Part shown: in pieces, positions 33,811 through 43,474 of the stretch
Position numbering within the stretch: the stretch's first letter is position 1
How the letters are laid out: each line of letters starts with the position of its first letter
Assembly (NCBI RefSeq): GCF_001905595.1
Contig: NZ_LIXI01000001.1
Location: 620,001 to 684,000 of the forward strand
Direction of reading: 5' to 3'
Source: Streptomyces sp. CB00316
GTDB lineage: Bacteria > Actinomycetota > Actinomycetes > Streptomycetales > Streptomycetaceae
Length of the DNA: 64,000 bases
The notes under the pieces: model-generated
Databases searched by the model: none
Seen by the model: the letters and a program-made list of their open reading frames with translations, nothing else
What the model was told of the DNA's origin: nothing
Made by a program: the position numbers and the translations under genes

Positions 33811-35156
33811 ATGCCGTACTCGGCCTGCTGGCCGTCCTCGTCCTGACCGCAGGCACCGGCTATTTCGTCGCGCAGGAATTCGCGTACGTCGCAGCCGACC
33901 GGCTGGCGCTCGCCCGCGAGGCGAAAGCGGGTGACAAGCGCGCGGAGCGCGCCGTGAAGGTGCTCGAACGGCTCTCGTTCATGCTCTCGGGCGCCCAGCT
34001 GGGCATCACCGTCACCGGCCTTGTCGTCGGCTTCCTCGCCGAGCCGTCCGTCTCCGCGCTGCTGCGGCCCGCGCTGACCGGCACCGGCCTCTCCGACGGC
34101 GCGGTCTCCGCGGTCTCGGTGACGCTCGCCTTCGTCATGGCCACCGTCGTGCAGATGGTGCTGGGCGAACTGGCACCCAAGAACCTGGCCCTGGCCGTCC
34201 CCGAGCGGCTCGCCAAGTCGCTGTCGGCCTCCACCCTCGCGTACCTCAAGGTCGTCGGCCCGGTGGTGCACCTCTTCGACGCAACAGCCAACAAGCTGCT
34301 GCGAAAAGTCGGCATCGAGCCCGTCGAAGAGCTCCATCACGGCGCGACCCTGGAAGAACTCAGCCACCTGATCGGCGAGTCCCACGAACAGGGCCAGCTG
34401 CCTCGCGCCAACGCCGAACTCCTCGACCACGCACTGGAGTTCTCCGAACGCACCCTGGACGAGGTCATGGTGCCGAGCGTCGAGGTGGCATACGTACGCG
34501 CCGACGCACCCGCCACCGAGGTCGTGCGGCTGATCGCCGAGCACGGCCACTCCAACTACCCCGTCACCGGCGAGCGCCACGACGACATCACAGGCGTCAT
34601 CGGCGTACGCGAACTGATGCGCCTGCCGGCCGACCGTTTCGAGCACATCACCGCCGGTGAACTGGCCCGGCGCCCTCTGCTGCTTCCCGACACGCTGCCG
34701 CTGCCCGGCGCCGTCGAGCAGATGCAGGAGCACAAGCAGGAATTCGCGGTCGTCCTCAACGAGCACGGCGGCTTCGCCGGGATCGTCACCTTCGAGGACA
34801 TCGCCGAGGAGCTGGTCGGTGAGATCACCGACGAGTCCGACCAAGTGATCGAGATCGCGGCCGCGGACGGAAACGGGTGGCTGGTCGACGCCGGCCGCCG
34901 CCTCGACGAGATCGCCGAAGCCACCGGCATCGAACTCCCGGAGGAAGAGGACTACGACACCGCCGCCGGCCTCATCGTGGACCGGCTCGGCCGCTTCCCG
35001 GCCATCGGCGACCGCCTCACCGTCGGCAACATCCTCATCGAGGTCCGCACCCTCGACCGCCATGTCCCCGACCGCATCCGCCTGGAGCGCCCGCCGGGCA
35101 CCGACCAGGACGCGGGTCCCCGCACCGTCACTGCCGACGAGGAGCCGACCGCATGA
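33807..35156 (+). CDS. CNNM/CorC-family membrane protein 3, long form
   Basis: A 449-residue protein with the full set of domains: DUF21 core (YFVAQEFAYVAADRLALARE, GAQLGITVTGLVVGFLAEPS, LGELAPKNLAL), CBS pair (about 205-335) and CorC/HlyC domain (about 350-430, with EEEDYDTAAGLIVDRLGRFP). It is translated only after leader 2, and its stop overlaps gene 4. It mirrors gene 1 in length and layout, which suggests duplication of a whole long-short cassette. Confidence 0.92.
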   Translation: MNAVLGLLAVLVLTAGTGYFVAQEFAYVAADRLALAREAKAGDKRAERAVKVLERLSFMLSGAQLGITVTGLVVGFLAEPSVSALLRPALTGTGLSDGAVSAVSVTLAFVMATVVQMVLGELAPKNLALAVPERLAKSLSASTLAYLKVVGPVVHLFDATANKLLRKVGIEPVEELHHGATLEELSHLIGESHEQGQLPRANAELLDHALEFSERTLDEVMVPSVEVAYVRADAPATEVVRLIAEHGHSNYPVTGERHDDITGVIGVRELMRLPADRFEHITAGELARRPLLLPDTLPLPGAVEQMQEHKQEFAVVLNEHGGFAGIVTFEDIAEELVGEITDESDQVIEIAAADGNGWLVDAGRRLDEIAEATGIELPEEEDYDTAAGLIVDRLGRFPAIGDRLTVGNILIEVRTLDRHVPDRIRLERPPGTDQDAGPRTVTADEEPTA

Positions 35157-36172
35157 GCTTCCCCCTGGCCCTCGCGATCACCCTTCTCCTGCTGATCGGC
35201 AGCGGCTTCTTCGTCGCGGCCGAGTTCGCCCTGGTGGCCGCCAAGCGTCACCGCATGGAACGCGCCGCCGCCCAGGGCCAACGCGGCGCCAAATCGGCGC
35301 TCGCCGGGATGCGCGAACTGTCCCTGATGCTCGCCGGTGCCCAGTTGGGCATCACCATCTGCACCCTGGGCCTGGGATCGATCTCCAAGCCCGCCATCTC
35401 GCACGAGATCGACCCACTCCTGGAGAAGCTCGGCCTGCCCAGCGCACTGAGCTACGGCATCGCCTTCGCCGTCGCGATGACCGTGGTGGTCTTCCTGCAC
35501 ATGGTGCTGGGTGAGATGGCACCCAAGTCCTGGGCCATCGCCCACCCCGAGCGCTCCGCCATGCTCCTCGCGCCGCCGTTCCGCGCCGTGATCCGTCTCG
35601 TGCGCCCGCTGATCTGGGTGCTCAACAGGGTCAGCAACGCGCTCGTACGGCTGTGCCGCGTCACTCCCCGCGACGAGCTCACCTCCGTACACAACCGTGA
35701 GCAACTCGCGCACCTGGTCGAGGAGTCCGAGCGCCTCGGCCTGATCAGCGAGGCCGACTCCGGCCTGATCTCCCGCTCCCTGAGCGAACCGCAGACCCCT
35801 GTGGCACAACTCCAGGTGCCCGCTGCCCGGATCAGCTACATCGAAGGCGACGCCGACACGAGCGCGGTCCTCGCGGCTACGGCAGCGGCCGACCACACCC
35901 GGCTGCTCGTACGGGACGGCGAAACGGTCCTCGGCTCGCTACACGCCCGCGACGCCTTGGTCGCCCGCGCCCAGGGCAGAAACCTGACAGCCCGAGCACT
36001 GGCACGCCCCGTCCCGGAACTGGCTCCGAGCCACACCGTCGCCCACGCCGTCGAGCAACTCCAGCACCGTAGGGCCTCCCTCGCCGTCGTACGCGACACA
36101 GAGGGCCGACTGACCGGCCTGATCAGCCTCGACGACCTCATTATCCGGCTGATGGGAGCACAGAAGGGGTGA
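35153..36172 (+). CDS. CNNM/CorC-family membrane protein 4, short form
   Basis: A 339-residue protein with DUF21 (FFVAAEFALVAAKRHRMERA, GAQLGITICTLGLGSISKPA, LGEMAPKSWAIA) and CBS repeats (about 205-335), no CorC/HlyC domain. The first CBS motif is less conserved than in the other three. It closes the four-gene array; the start ATG lies in the ATGA overlap with gene 3. Confidence 0.92.
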   Translation: MSFPLALAITLLLLIGSGFFVAAEFALVAAKRHRMERAAAQGQRGAKSALAGMRELSLMLAGAQLGITICTLGLGSISKPAISHEIDPLLEKLGLPSALSYGIAFAVAMTVVVFLHMVLGEMAPKSWAIAHPERSAMLLAPPFRAVIRLVRPLIWVLNRVSNALVRLCRVTPRDELTSVHNREQLAHLVEESERLGLISEADSGLISRSLSEPQTPVAQLQVPAARISYIEGDADTSAVLAATAAADHTRLLVRDGETVLGSLHARDALVARAQGRNLTARALARPVPELAPSHTVAHAVEQLQHRRASLAVVRDTEGRLTGLISLDDLIIRLMGAQKG

Positions 36173-36620
36173 CATTCGGCGGCCGACTTCTCCGCTCGCG
36201 CCCGCCCCGAGGCCGCGGCTGCTTCGAGGCGGTGCGCACCGGCGTGCCGAAAGGCATGTCGAGGAACCGGCTCGGTGAACTGATCATGTGACGCTCACAC
36301 CCTGTTTGCGGCCCTGTCGATGCATAGGGCCAGGGAGCCTTTGGCTTCGCCCTCAGCCGGGGCGATATCGCCTTACTCCGTCACTGAATATGACAAGTCG
36401 CCCTGTCGGTGACGGTGCCTCTGAGGCGTATGGGCGTTTTCCCCGCGTCGGAGAAGAGGCGTCCTCTCTGTGGTGGCCGAGGTGAGTCGTGGACCGTATG
36501 GCAGCAGCCGACGGTCTCGCGTCACAGCGGGATGCAGCCTGCTCCACCCGGCCGCCGACCCTGACCGAAGCGGCGGAGTCAGTCACCGGACGGTCAGGTG
36601 TCCAGCCGGCGCCAAGGTGG
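36173..36620. other. Intergenic region, no gene seen
   Basis: About 450 bases between the CNNM array and the convergent nuclease-FHA gene. I see no conserved frame, terminator or repeat of note. Confidence 0.4.
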
Positions 36621-37823
36621 TCAGGCCCGGCGGGTGGGCGCCACGGCAGTGGGCGACACGGGGGTCCTGGCGGCTTCCGCCCGCCAGGCGTCGGCCAGTT
36701 CGGCGGGAAAGCGTCGGCCACTACGGGTGAGTACGACGCCGGAGGAGAGCTCGACCTCGTCGCCTGGACGGAAGGGACGGTCGGTCTGCGGGGGCAGCTT
36801 CTCCCAGGGGCCGAACGCACCCTGCTTGCGGGCGCGGCGCATGCGGGTCCCGTAGGTGCTGATGTCACGGATCAGGACTGCGCCGCTCCGGGCGGAGACG
36901 GCCACATGACTGCGGCTGACCTGCTGGGCGACCTGCGGGGGCAGCAGGCTGTGCAGGGCGATTCCCACCTGCCCCGGCAGCCGGCCGACGTGCGCCTCGG
37001 AGCCCTCGTCGAGGGTGTACCGGGCCAAGCAGGTGCCGTTGATGACGGCCTTGAGCTGGGTGGTGCCCAGGCGCGGTCCTTCAGCCACCAGAGGCGTGCC
37101 GTGAAGCTCGCAGGTGGGAACGCCGCGCCGCATACGGGGCAGCAGGATCCGTTCGCCCTTGCGGATGTCGTAGAGGGTGCACCGGAGTTCCGGGCAGCGC
37201 CACGTCCGCATGATCACTTCTGCCAGCGGCGTCCGGGAGGGGCCGAGGAGACCCTGCTTCTTCAGTGCGGACAGTTCCATCCTGCGCGAGATCTCCGCCG
37301 CCGAGCGCACGCCCATATCCATCGCCACGAGGGCGACGGACCCGTCGGGGCGGGCTTGCGGTTTGAGGAACTGCCAGGTGTTGCCCTGGATCCACGGGTG
37401 CTCCAGGCGGTGGTCGACATACCGGTCGCCGGTGATGACCGGCAACGAGGTCATGCGGGCCAGCTCGAGGACGCGCTCATCGGCGTCGTCGACCTCCTCG
37501 ACCAGCCCGTCGACCACCCAGCCGCGCAGTCGCCGGACTTCGGCCTGATCACCGAACTCGCGGTGCCCGCCCAGCAGGCTGGTGTCGGCGACCAGGTAGA
37601 CGGAGACGTCCGGATCCCCTGTGAGCTCCATCAGGGCCCTCAGGACCAGACCCAGGCGGCGCAGGGACCGCGGGCCGCGTCCGCCGATGGAGGAGGTGTC
37701 GCGTACGACGTTGGAGAGCTCCACGAGATAGTCGGCCCGCTCCGCCGAAGCGGCCAGATGATGTTCCACGGACACCTCGCTGTCTGTCGGCAGGGGCGTC
37801 ACTTTATGGGTGCCCGGCGACAT
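36621..37823 (-). CDS. NYN-type ribonuclease fused to an FHA domain
   Basis: A 400-residue fusion. Residues about 30-160 resemble a NYN/Zc3h12a-like RNase: acidic D80 (YLVADTS), DDADERVLELA (112-122), VITGDRYVDH (129-138) with D133, then HPWIQGNTWQFL. A Cys/His cluster follows (C210, C215, C238, H241), a possible zinc knuckle. Residues 275-370 form an FHA domain: VGRLPGQ, SRSHVAVS (303-310), DISTYGT and PGDEVELSSG. FHA domains bind phosphothreonine, so this nuclease is probably steered by the kinase encoded divergently 134 bases away. The role (RNA turnover, stress or defence) is not known. Confidence 0.75.
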   Translation of the reverse strand: MSPGTHKVTPLPTDSEVSVEHHLAASAERADYLVELSNVVRDTSSIGGRGPRSLRRLGLVLRALMELTGDPDVSVYLVADTSLLGGHREFGDQAEVRRLRGWVVDGLVEEVDDADERVLELARMTSLPVITGDRYVDHRLEHPWIQGNTWQFLKPQARPDGSVALVAMDMGVRSAAEISRRMELSALKKQGLLGPSRTPLAEVIMRTWRCPELRCTLYDIRKGERILLPRMRRGVPTCELHGTPLVAEGPRLGTTQLKAVINGTCLARYTLDEGSEAHVGRLPGQVGIALHSLLPPQVAQQVSRSHVAVSARSGAVLIRDISTYGTRMRRARKQGAFGPWEKLPPQTDRPFRPGDEVELSSGVVLTRSGRRFPAELADAWRAEAARTPVSPTAVAPTRRA

Positions 37824-37957
37824 CCGCCATCAGGACGAACTCGCGCGACTCCACGAAACTCCCCGAACCTCGCCTCTTCTCCCGACTTCCCCGGACGCCT
37901 ATCAGGGACGCGGACCCGTCGGTACGATCATCGTATTGACGGAGAGGGTCGGAAACC

Positions 37958-39814
37958 TTGAACAGCGCTGAGAACGTGGGTCAGTTGAGCCCGCTGGGCC
38001 CCGAAGACCCGCGTGAGGTGGCCGGTTACCGCCTGCTCGCCAGGATCGGTGAGGGCGGCATGGGGCGCGTCTATCTCTCCCGCACGCGAGGCAACCAGCC
38101 GGTCGCCCTGAAGGTGATCCGCCGTGAGTACGCCCAGGACGAGGAGTTCCGCCGCCGCTTCGAGCAGGAGGCGACCTCCGCCCGCAGGGTGCGGGGCTAC
38201 CACATCGTCCCCGTCGTCGACCATGACACCACCGGCCCGCAGCCGTGGCTGGCCACCACGTACGTCCCCGGCCTCGCCCTGGACCAGCTCCTCACCGGGC
38301 ATGGGACGCTCCCGCTGACCACGGTGCTGCAGCTGACCGGCTGTGCGGCGGAGGCGCTGCACGCCGTGCACAAAGCCGGAGTGATCCACCGTGACATGAA
38401 GCCGAGCAACATCCTCATCGGCTCCGAAGGCCCCTGGATCATTGACTTCGGCATCGCCCGGGCCGCCGACGCCACCCAGCTCACCCGCAGCGGAGGGCTC
38501 ATCGGCACCCCTCAGTTCATGTCCCCGGAACACGCCGGCGGCCAAGACCTCACACCGGCGACCGACGTCTTCTCGCTCGGCCTGATCGCCGCCGTCGCCG
38601 CGACCGGCCGCCACCCTTACGGCGATGCCGGAGCCATCACCCTGGCCACCAAGATCGCCAACAGCGAGTCCCGGCCGCCGGACCTGACGGCGTACCCAGA
38701 ACCGCTGCGTGCCGTCCTGGAGCGCACGCTGGCCGCCGACGCGACCGCCCGCCCCACCCCCTCCGAACTGGCGGAACTGTGCCAGGAGCTGAGCGGGCGG
38801 CCGTCGCGTGACTTCGTCGGCTGGCTGCCCGCGCCCGTCGCGGCGGACATCGCCCGCCGGGAGGAAGCCGCCCGGCAGCAGGCCGAGACCGATTCCGGAC
38901 CGCGTTCCGGCGCCGTGGCGAGTGCTGAGACCGTGCCCCCACCGCCCGTCGCGTCAGGCGCAGCTGTGCCCACCGGTGCCGCGGCACCGGCCGACGCCGC
39001 ACCGCCGGTCGGCGTGGCATCGGGCGGATACACACCCACCCACGCCTCCCGGCCCGGTGAGCACCCGCAATACGGCCGGGTACAGCCGCCGTCGGCCGGA
39101 TCCCCTGTCCCGTTCCCGCAGGGAGCACCACCCCCCACCGGCCCCCCTACGGCCCCGTCAGCGGCCCGGAGCCGTACCCCGTTGACGGTCGGCGCGGCCG
39201 TGCTGGCCCTGGCGGTGGCGGCGACCACCGTCTGGGTCCTCACCCAGGGTGACGACACGGACAACGCCCGGGGCCGCGGCGGACAACCAGCCTCGTCGCC
39301 CACCGCCGGTACCCCGGCCCCCGGGGGCACCCCGCCGGGCACCGGCGTATCGCCCACCGGGAACGCGGCGCCGAACGGCTACACGGAGATCTTCAGGGAC
39401 AAACCGCTCACCTTGCGCGCCCAGTTCACCTCCAACCGCATCTCTTACACCAACGTCGACCTGGACAAACCGAAGATCGACCCGAACGCCCTCAGCGAGG
39501 GGAAGGGAAACGAGCTGCAGTACGAGGAGTTCGGCGGCACCTACACCCTGCGCTTTCTGACGACCATGGGAAAAAGTGCGGGCACCACCTCCCAGGAGTG
39601 TGCCGAGGGCGCGGCGGCCGACGCGCTGCCCTCCGAGCTCGGCGGCGAGGCACAGGGCGAACAGCTGACCCCGGGCACGGTGCTGTGCACCGTCACCGAT
39701 GAGGGCAATCTCGCGATGCTCACCATCAAGCACGTCGTCGTCCAGAGGGATGAGAGCGCGGGTTTCAAGGCACGCGACTACGTCACCGAACTGACGCTCT
39801 GGAAGGCGCCCTGA
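37958..39814 (+). CDS. PknB-type Ser/Thr protein kinase with extracellular domain
   Basis: A 618-residue receptor-like kinase. The catalytic domain (24-285) is complete: GEGGMGRVYL (31-40), K52, HRDMKPSN with D146, DFG at 163-165, and an activation loop ending GTPQFMSPE. A long Pro/Ala-rich linker, one transmembrane helix near 412-430 and an extracellular region of 180 residues with no PASTA repeats follow. A TTG at 37958 is the start, preceded by GGAGAGGG. It is divergent from the NYN-FHA gene, a probable phospho-reader partner. Confidence 0.92.
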   Translation: MNSAENVGQLSPLGPEDPREVAGYRLLARIGEGGMGRVYLSRTRGNQPVALKVIRREYAQDEEFRRRFEQEATSARRVRGYHIVPVVDHDTTGPQPWLATTYVPGLALDQLLTGHGTLPLTTVLQLTGCAAEALHAVHKAGVIHRDMKPSNILIGSEGPWIIDFGIARAADATQLTRSGGLIGTPQFMSPEHAGGQDLTPATDVFSLGLIAAVAATGRHPYGDAGAITLATKIANSESRPPDLTAYPEPLRAVLERTLAADATARPTPSELAELCQELSGRPSRDFVGWLPAPVAADIARREEAARQQAETDSGPRSGAVASAETVPPPPVASGAAVPTGAAAPADAAPPVGVASGGYTPTHASRPGEHPQYGRVQPPSAGSPVPFPQGAPPPTGPPTAPSAARSRTPLTVGAAVLALAVAATTVWVLTQGDDTDNARGRGGQPASSPTAGTPAPGGTPPGTGVSPTGNAAPNGYTEIFRDKPLTLRAQFTSNRISYTNVDLDKPKIDPNALSEGKGNELQYEEFGGTYTLRFLTTMGKSAGTTSQECAEGAAADALPSELGGEAQGEQLTPGTVLCTVTDEGNLAMLTIKHVVVQRDESAGFKARDYVTELTLWKAP

Positions 39815-40567
39815 CCCGCCCGTCGCGGAAAGCGTCCTCGTCCCGTCGTACCAACTCGTCCTGCGCGGGAGTCACCGTTCAGGGCTACCCGCCGCTGAAC
39901 CGACCGGACCACGGTCGGCACACCTCGCGCCGCCGTCGTACAAGGGGAACAGCCCCGGGGCGCCGCGGTGGACAACCAACAGCGTGTTCACGCGGGGCGG
40001 GCATCGCAACCGTGAGGAGACGCGCGCTGGTGTTAGCCCGAGCGGTGTGCATGGGGCCACCAGCTCGGCGATGCTGCGGTGCGTCCCCTGGACCGGTGGC
40101 CATCGGACAGGCCATGTTGCTGGCAGCCACCTGATCAGCTCGGTACCGACCGGAGGTGTAGGGGTGGTCTGCACACCCGATGCGAGTGGCCCTCGGCGAG
40201 GAGGGTGGCCTACCCCAGCGGCGACGCGGCCCTTGAGTGGACCTCGACAGCGGCTGGTGCCGTGCGTCTCACCCGGCTCGACCTCCGAGGAGGTCCGGGC
40301 CGCGGCTCCGGCGCGGCGCCCGTCCCCGCTTCCCGTTCGCACCTGCTGTGTGACAAGGAGCAGAGCGTCCGCATCGAGTCCGTCGAGGACCGCCCGGCCC
40401 GGGTCGCCGACCCCGCCGTCGGCCGGGTCGTACACGATGATGCCGCCCCCGGTTCCAGCGTGACCGTATGGCGGGGCGCCGACGGTACGCCGCCCTGATC
40501 GAAGACCGACCGGCCTCCGGCAGACCGGAAGCCGCACAGTTGCCCGCCCCTGCGAAAGGAGCCGACC
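39815..40567. other. 753-base region without a recognised gene
   Basis: No frame on either strand shows conserved domains. Around 40290-40498 a rightward frame reads more like protein (VTVWRGADG near the end), but it has no start or family match. The AGGAGCCGACC directly before 40568 is the ribosome site of the BCCT gene. Confidence 0.35.
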
Positions 40568-42691
40568 ATGTCGACCGTAGGAGACAAGGGCCCCAGGCCT
40601 GACGCGGACGAGCCGCAGGCCGATCCCGGTGCGGAAGGGACGAGCTCGCTCAAACCGTTGGTCTTCTTCGGCTCCGCGACGCTCATCCTGGCCATCTCGA
40701 TCTGGGCGATCATCACCCCCTCGGGTGCCGAGGAGGTCATCGGCGTGGTGGTCGACAGGATCTCCGGCTGGTTCGGCTGGTACTACTTCCTCGCCGCGAC
40801 CCTGTATCTCGTGTTCGTCGTCTTCATCGGGTTGTCGAAGTACGGCACGATCAAGCTCGGTCCCAAGCACTACAAACCGGATTACGGGCTCTTCGCCTGG
40901 GCCGCGATGTTGTTCGCGGCGGGCATCGGCATCGACTTGATGTTCTTCTCCGTCGCCGGCCCGGTGAGCCACTACCTGGTGCCACCGGAAGGGGACCCCG
41001 AGTCGCTGGAGGCGGCCCAGCAGGCCGTGGTGTGGACGCTGTTCCACTACGGCATCACCGGCTGGGCCATGTACGCGCTGATGGGTATGGCGCTCGGCTA
41101 CTTCGCCTTCCGTCACAAGTTGCCGCTCGCCATCCGCTCCGCGATCTACCCGATCATCGGCCGTCGGATCCACGGCAGGATCGGTGACGCCGTCGACCTG
41201 GCGGCCATCATCGGTACGGTCTTCGGGATCTCCGTGTCTCTCGGCATCGGCGTGGTGCAGCTGAACTACGGGCTCAAGGTCCTCTTCGGCGTCCCGGAGG
41301 GTCTGCCCGCACAGATCGGGCTCATCGCCGTCGCGGTGGTGATGGCCACCGTTTCGGCGGCTGCCGGGGTCGACAAGGGCATCCGCCGACTGTCGCAGCT
41401 CAACGTGCTCCTCGCGGTGCTGCTGATGCTGTACATCCTGGTCGTCGGCGAACCGTTCCGGCTACTCAACGCGCTGGTTCAGAACATCGGCGACTACCTC
41501 AGCGGATTTCCGTCGATGACACTGAACACCTTCGCCTACGATCAGCCGACCGAATGGCTGGACGCCTGGACGCTGTTCTTCTGGGCCTGGTGGATCGCCT
41601 GGGCGCCGTTCGTGGGTCTGTTCCTCGCTCGGATCTCGCGAGGCCGCACACTGCGCCAGTTCGTCGCCGCGACCCTGATCATCCCGTTCCTCTTCACCGG
41701 CCTCTTCCTGGCCGTCTTCGGCAACAGCGCACTGTTCGTGGTGCGCGACGGCAACTCCGCTTTCGGGGAGACCGCGCTCAACTCCCCCGAGCAGGCCTTC
41801 TACGGATTGCTGGACCAATACCCCGGGGCGATGTTCAGTGCAGGACTCGCGACCTTCGTCGGGCTGCTCCTGTACGTCACCTCCGCCGACTCCGGAGCCC
41901 TGGTCATGGGCAACCTCAGCTCGCACCTCCCCACACCTGTGACCGACGCGCGGACCTGGCTCCGCGTCTTCTGGGCGGTGGCGACGGGCCTGCTCACACT
42001 CGCCATGCTCCTGGTGGGCGGCGTGCAGGCCCTCACCGACGCCACGATCATCATGGGGTTGCCCTTCTCGTTCGTGATGTTCCTGATCATGGCGGGGCTC
42101 TACCTGGCGCTGCGCTCCGAGCGGATGCGTGAGGAGGCACTCACCACCACCCTGCCGGGGTCGCTCTCCGGACGGACCACGCAGCAGGGGCCTACGGGGG
42201 CGCGGAACTGGCGCCAGAGGCTGTCGCGGGCGATGTCCTTCCCCGGCAGACGGGCAGCCGCCAGATTCGTGGAGGACGTCTGCCGCCCGGCGTTCGAGGA
42301 AGTCGTCCAAGAACTGCGTGAGCAAGGGGCGGATGCGCAGATCCTGTCCGGCACCGTCGAAGAGAACGGCCTCTCATACGTCGGCCTCGCCGTGCCGATC
42401 GGCCCGAAGGACCAGTTCATCTATCGGGCCTGGCCCGTCGAACGGCCCACCCCGGGTTTCGCCACCCGGTCGGTGAGCACCCACGACACCTATGTGCGCT
42501 TCGAGGTCCAACTGGCCGAGGGCAACCAGGGGTACGACGTCATGGGCTACACCAGGGAACAACTCATCGGTGACACCCTCGACCAGTACGAGCGACACAT
42601 GGAGTTCCTGCGGCTGCACCACGAGGCCACAGCAGGGTCGGCTTTCCCCGGTCACCGCCCCGACGCCCCGGACGCGGACCAGCCGGAGTAG
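40568..42691 (+). CDS. BCCT-family transporter, BetT-like
   Basis: A 707-residue carrier with 12 predicted membrane helices (about 30-515), containing FFWAWWIAWAPFVGLFLARI, the typical BCCT segment 8 motif. The cytoplasmic C-terminal 190 residues are long, as in osmoregulated BetT choline carriers. Likely substrates are choline or glycine betaine; no bet dehydrogenase is adjacent. The protein lacks a signal peptide and starts at an ATG behind AAAGGAG. Confidence 0.9.
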   Translation: MSTVGDKGPRPDADEPQADPGAEGTSSLKPLVFFGSATLILAISIWAIITPSGAEEVIGVVVDRISGWFGWYYFLAATLYLVFVVFIGLSKYGTIKLGPKHYKPDYGLFAWAAMLFAAGIGIDLMFFSVAGPVSHYLVPPEGDPESLEAAQQAVVWTLFHYGITGWAMYALMGMALGYFAFRHKLPLAIRSAIYPIIGRRIHGRIGDAVDLAAIIGTVFGISVSLGIGVVQLNYGLKVLFGVPEGLPAQIGLIAVAVVMATVSAAAGVDKGIRRLSQLNVLLAVLLMLYILVVGEPFRLLNALVQNIGDYLSGFPSMTLNTFAYDQPTEWLDAWTLFFWAWWIAWAPFVGLFLARISRGRTLRQFVAATLIIPFLFTGLFLAVFGNSALFVVRDGNSAFGETALNSPEQAFYGLLDQYPGAMFSAGLATFVGLLLYVTSADSGALVMGNLSSHLPTPVTDARTWLRVFWAVATGLLTLAMLLVGGVQALTDATIIMGLPFSFVMFLIMAGLYLALRSERMREEALTTTLPGSLSGRTTQQGPTGARNWRQRLSRAMSFPGRRAAARFVEDVCRPAFEEVVQELREQGADAQILSGTVEENGLSYVGLAVPIGPKDQFIYRAWPVERPTPGFATRSVSTHDTYVRFEVQLAEGNQGYDVMGYTREQLIGDTLDQYERHMEFLRLHHEATAGSAFPGHRPDAPDADQPE

Positions 42692-42880
42692 CAGTCGCGC
42701 CTCGGCCGAAGCCGGAGTGGGTGTCTTCGCCGTGTACAGCTGCGGTGCGATGAGCCGGGCCCCCGACCGCCTCGGCCAGGGCCTGCGGCGTACGTCACCG
42801 AAGCGTAAGCCCTGCGGCATCCGCGGGGCGGGCAGGTCGGATCTAGAGTCACTCCCATCCCGATCGCCCAGGAGTCCTCC

Positions 42881-43468
42881 ATGCGTACCCGCTCCGTTCT
42901 TCCCGCCGCCCTTGCCGCCGCTCTGCTCGCCCTCGCGGGATGCGGTGCGAACAGCGGCACCGACAACGCGACGGCGGACACACGGTCCTCCGGCTCCTCG
43001 CCCACCGGCCTGCCGCCGGCCTCCCCGGGCGCCGGAAGCGAGGAGGCCGCCAAGCCCGAGGTGCCGCGGCCGCTGCGGTTCACCGCGACCACGGTGGACG
43101 GCGAGCACTTCGACGCCAGCAGCCTGGCGGGCAGGCCGACCGTGCTGTGGTTCTGGGCGCCCTGGTGCCCCAAGTGCAAGGCCCAGGCCACGGCGACCAG
43201 CAAGGTCGCCGCTGACTACGCGGGCCGGGCCCACGTCGTCGGTGTGGCGGGCCTGGACAGGAACAAGGCCATGAAGGACTTCGTCGCCGACACGCGGACC
43301 AGTGGCTTTCCGCACCTGTCCGACGAGAACGGCGAGGTCTGGAAGCGCTTCGAGGTCACGGAGCAGAGCCGCTACGTCATCCTCGACAAGGGCGGGAAGA
43401 CCGTCTACGAGGGCGTCCTGCCCAAAGGCGAAGGGCTGGCCGAGAAGGTCGCCGGGCTGGTCGGCTGA
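42881..43468 (+). CDS. TlpA/ResA-like thioredoxin lipoprotein
   Basis: A 195-residue extracytoplasmic thioredoxin. It has a lipoprotein signal with lipobox LAGC (C21), a disordered Ser/Pro linker to about residue 62, then a thioredoxin fold with WCPKC (C96 and C99). Such proteins reduce disulfides outside the membrane, drawing electrons from CcdA, which is encoded six bases downstream. Clients may be cytochrome c or copper proteins; none are nearby. Confidence 0.9.
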   Translation: MRTRSVLPAALAAALLALAGCGANSGTDNATADTRSSGSSPTGLPPASPGAGSEEAAKPEVPRPLRFTATTVDGEHFDASSLAGRPTVLWFWAPWCPKCKAQATATSKVAADYAGRAHVVGVAGLDRNKAMKDFVADTRTSGFPHLSDENGEVWKRFEVTEQSRYVILDKGGKTVYEGVLPKGEGLAEKVAGLVG

Positions 43469-43474
43469 CCCGCG

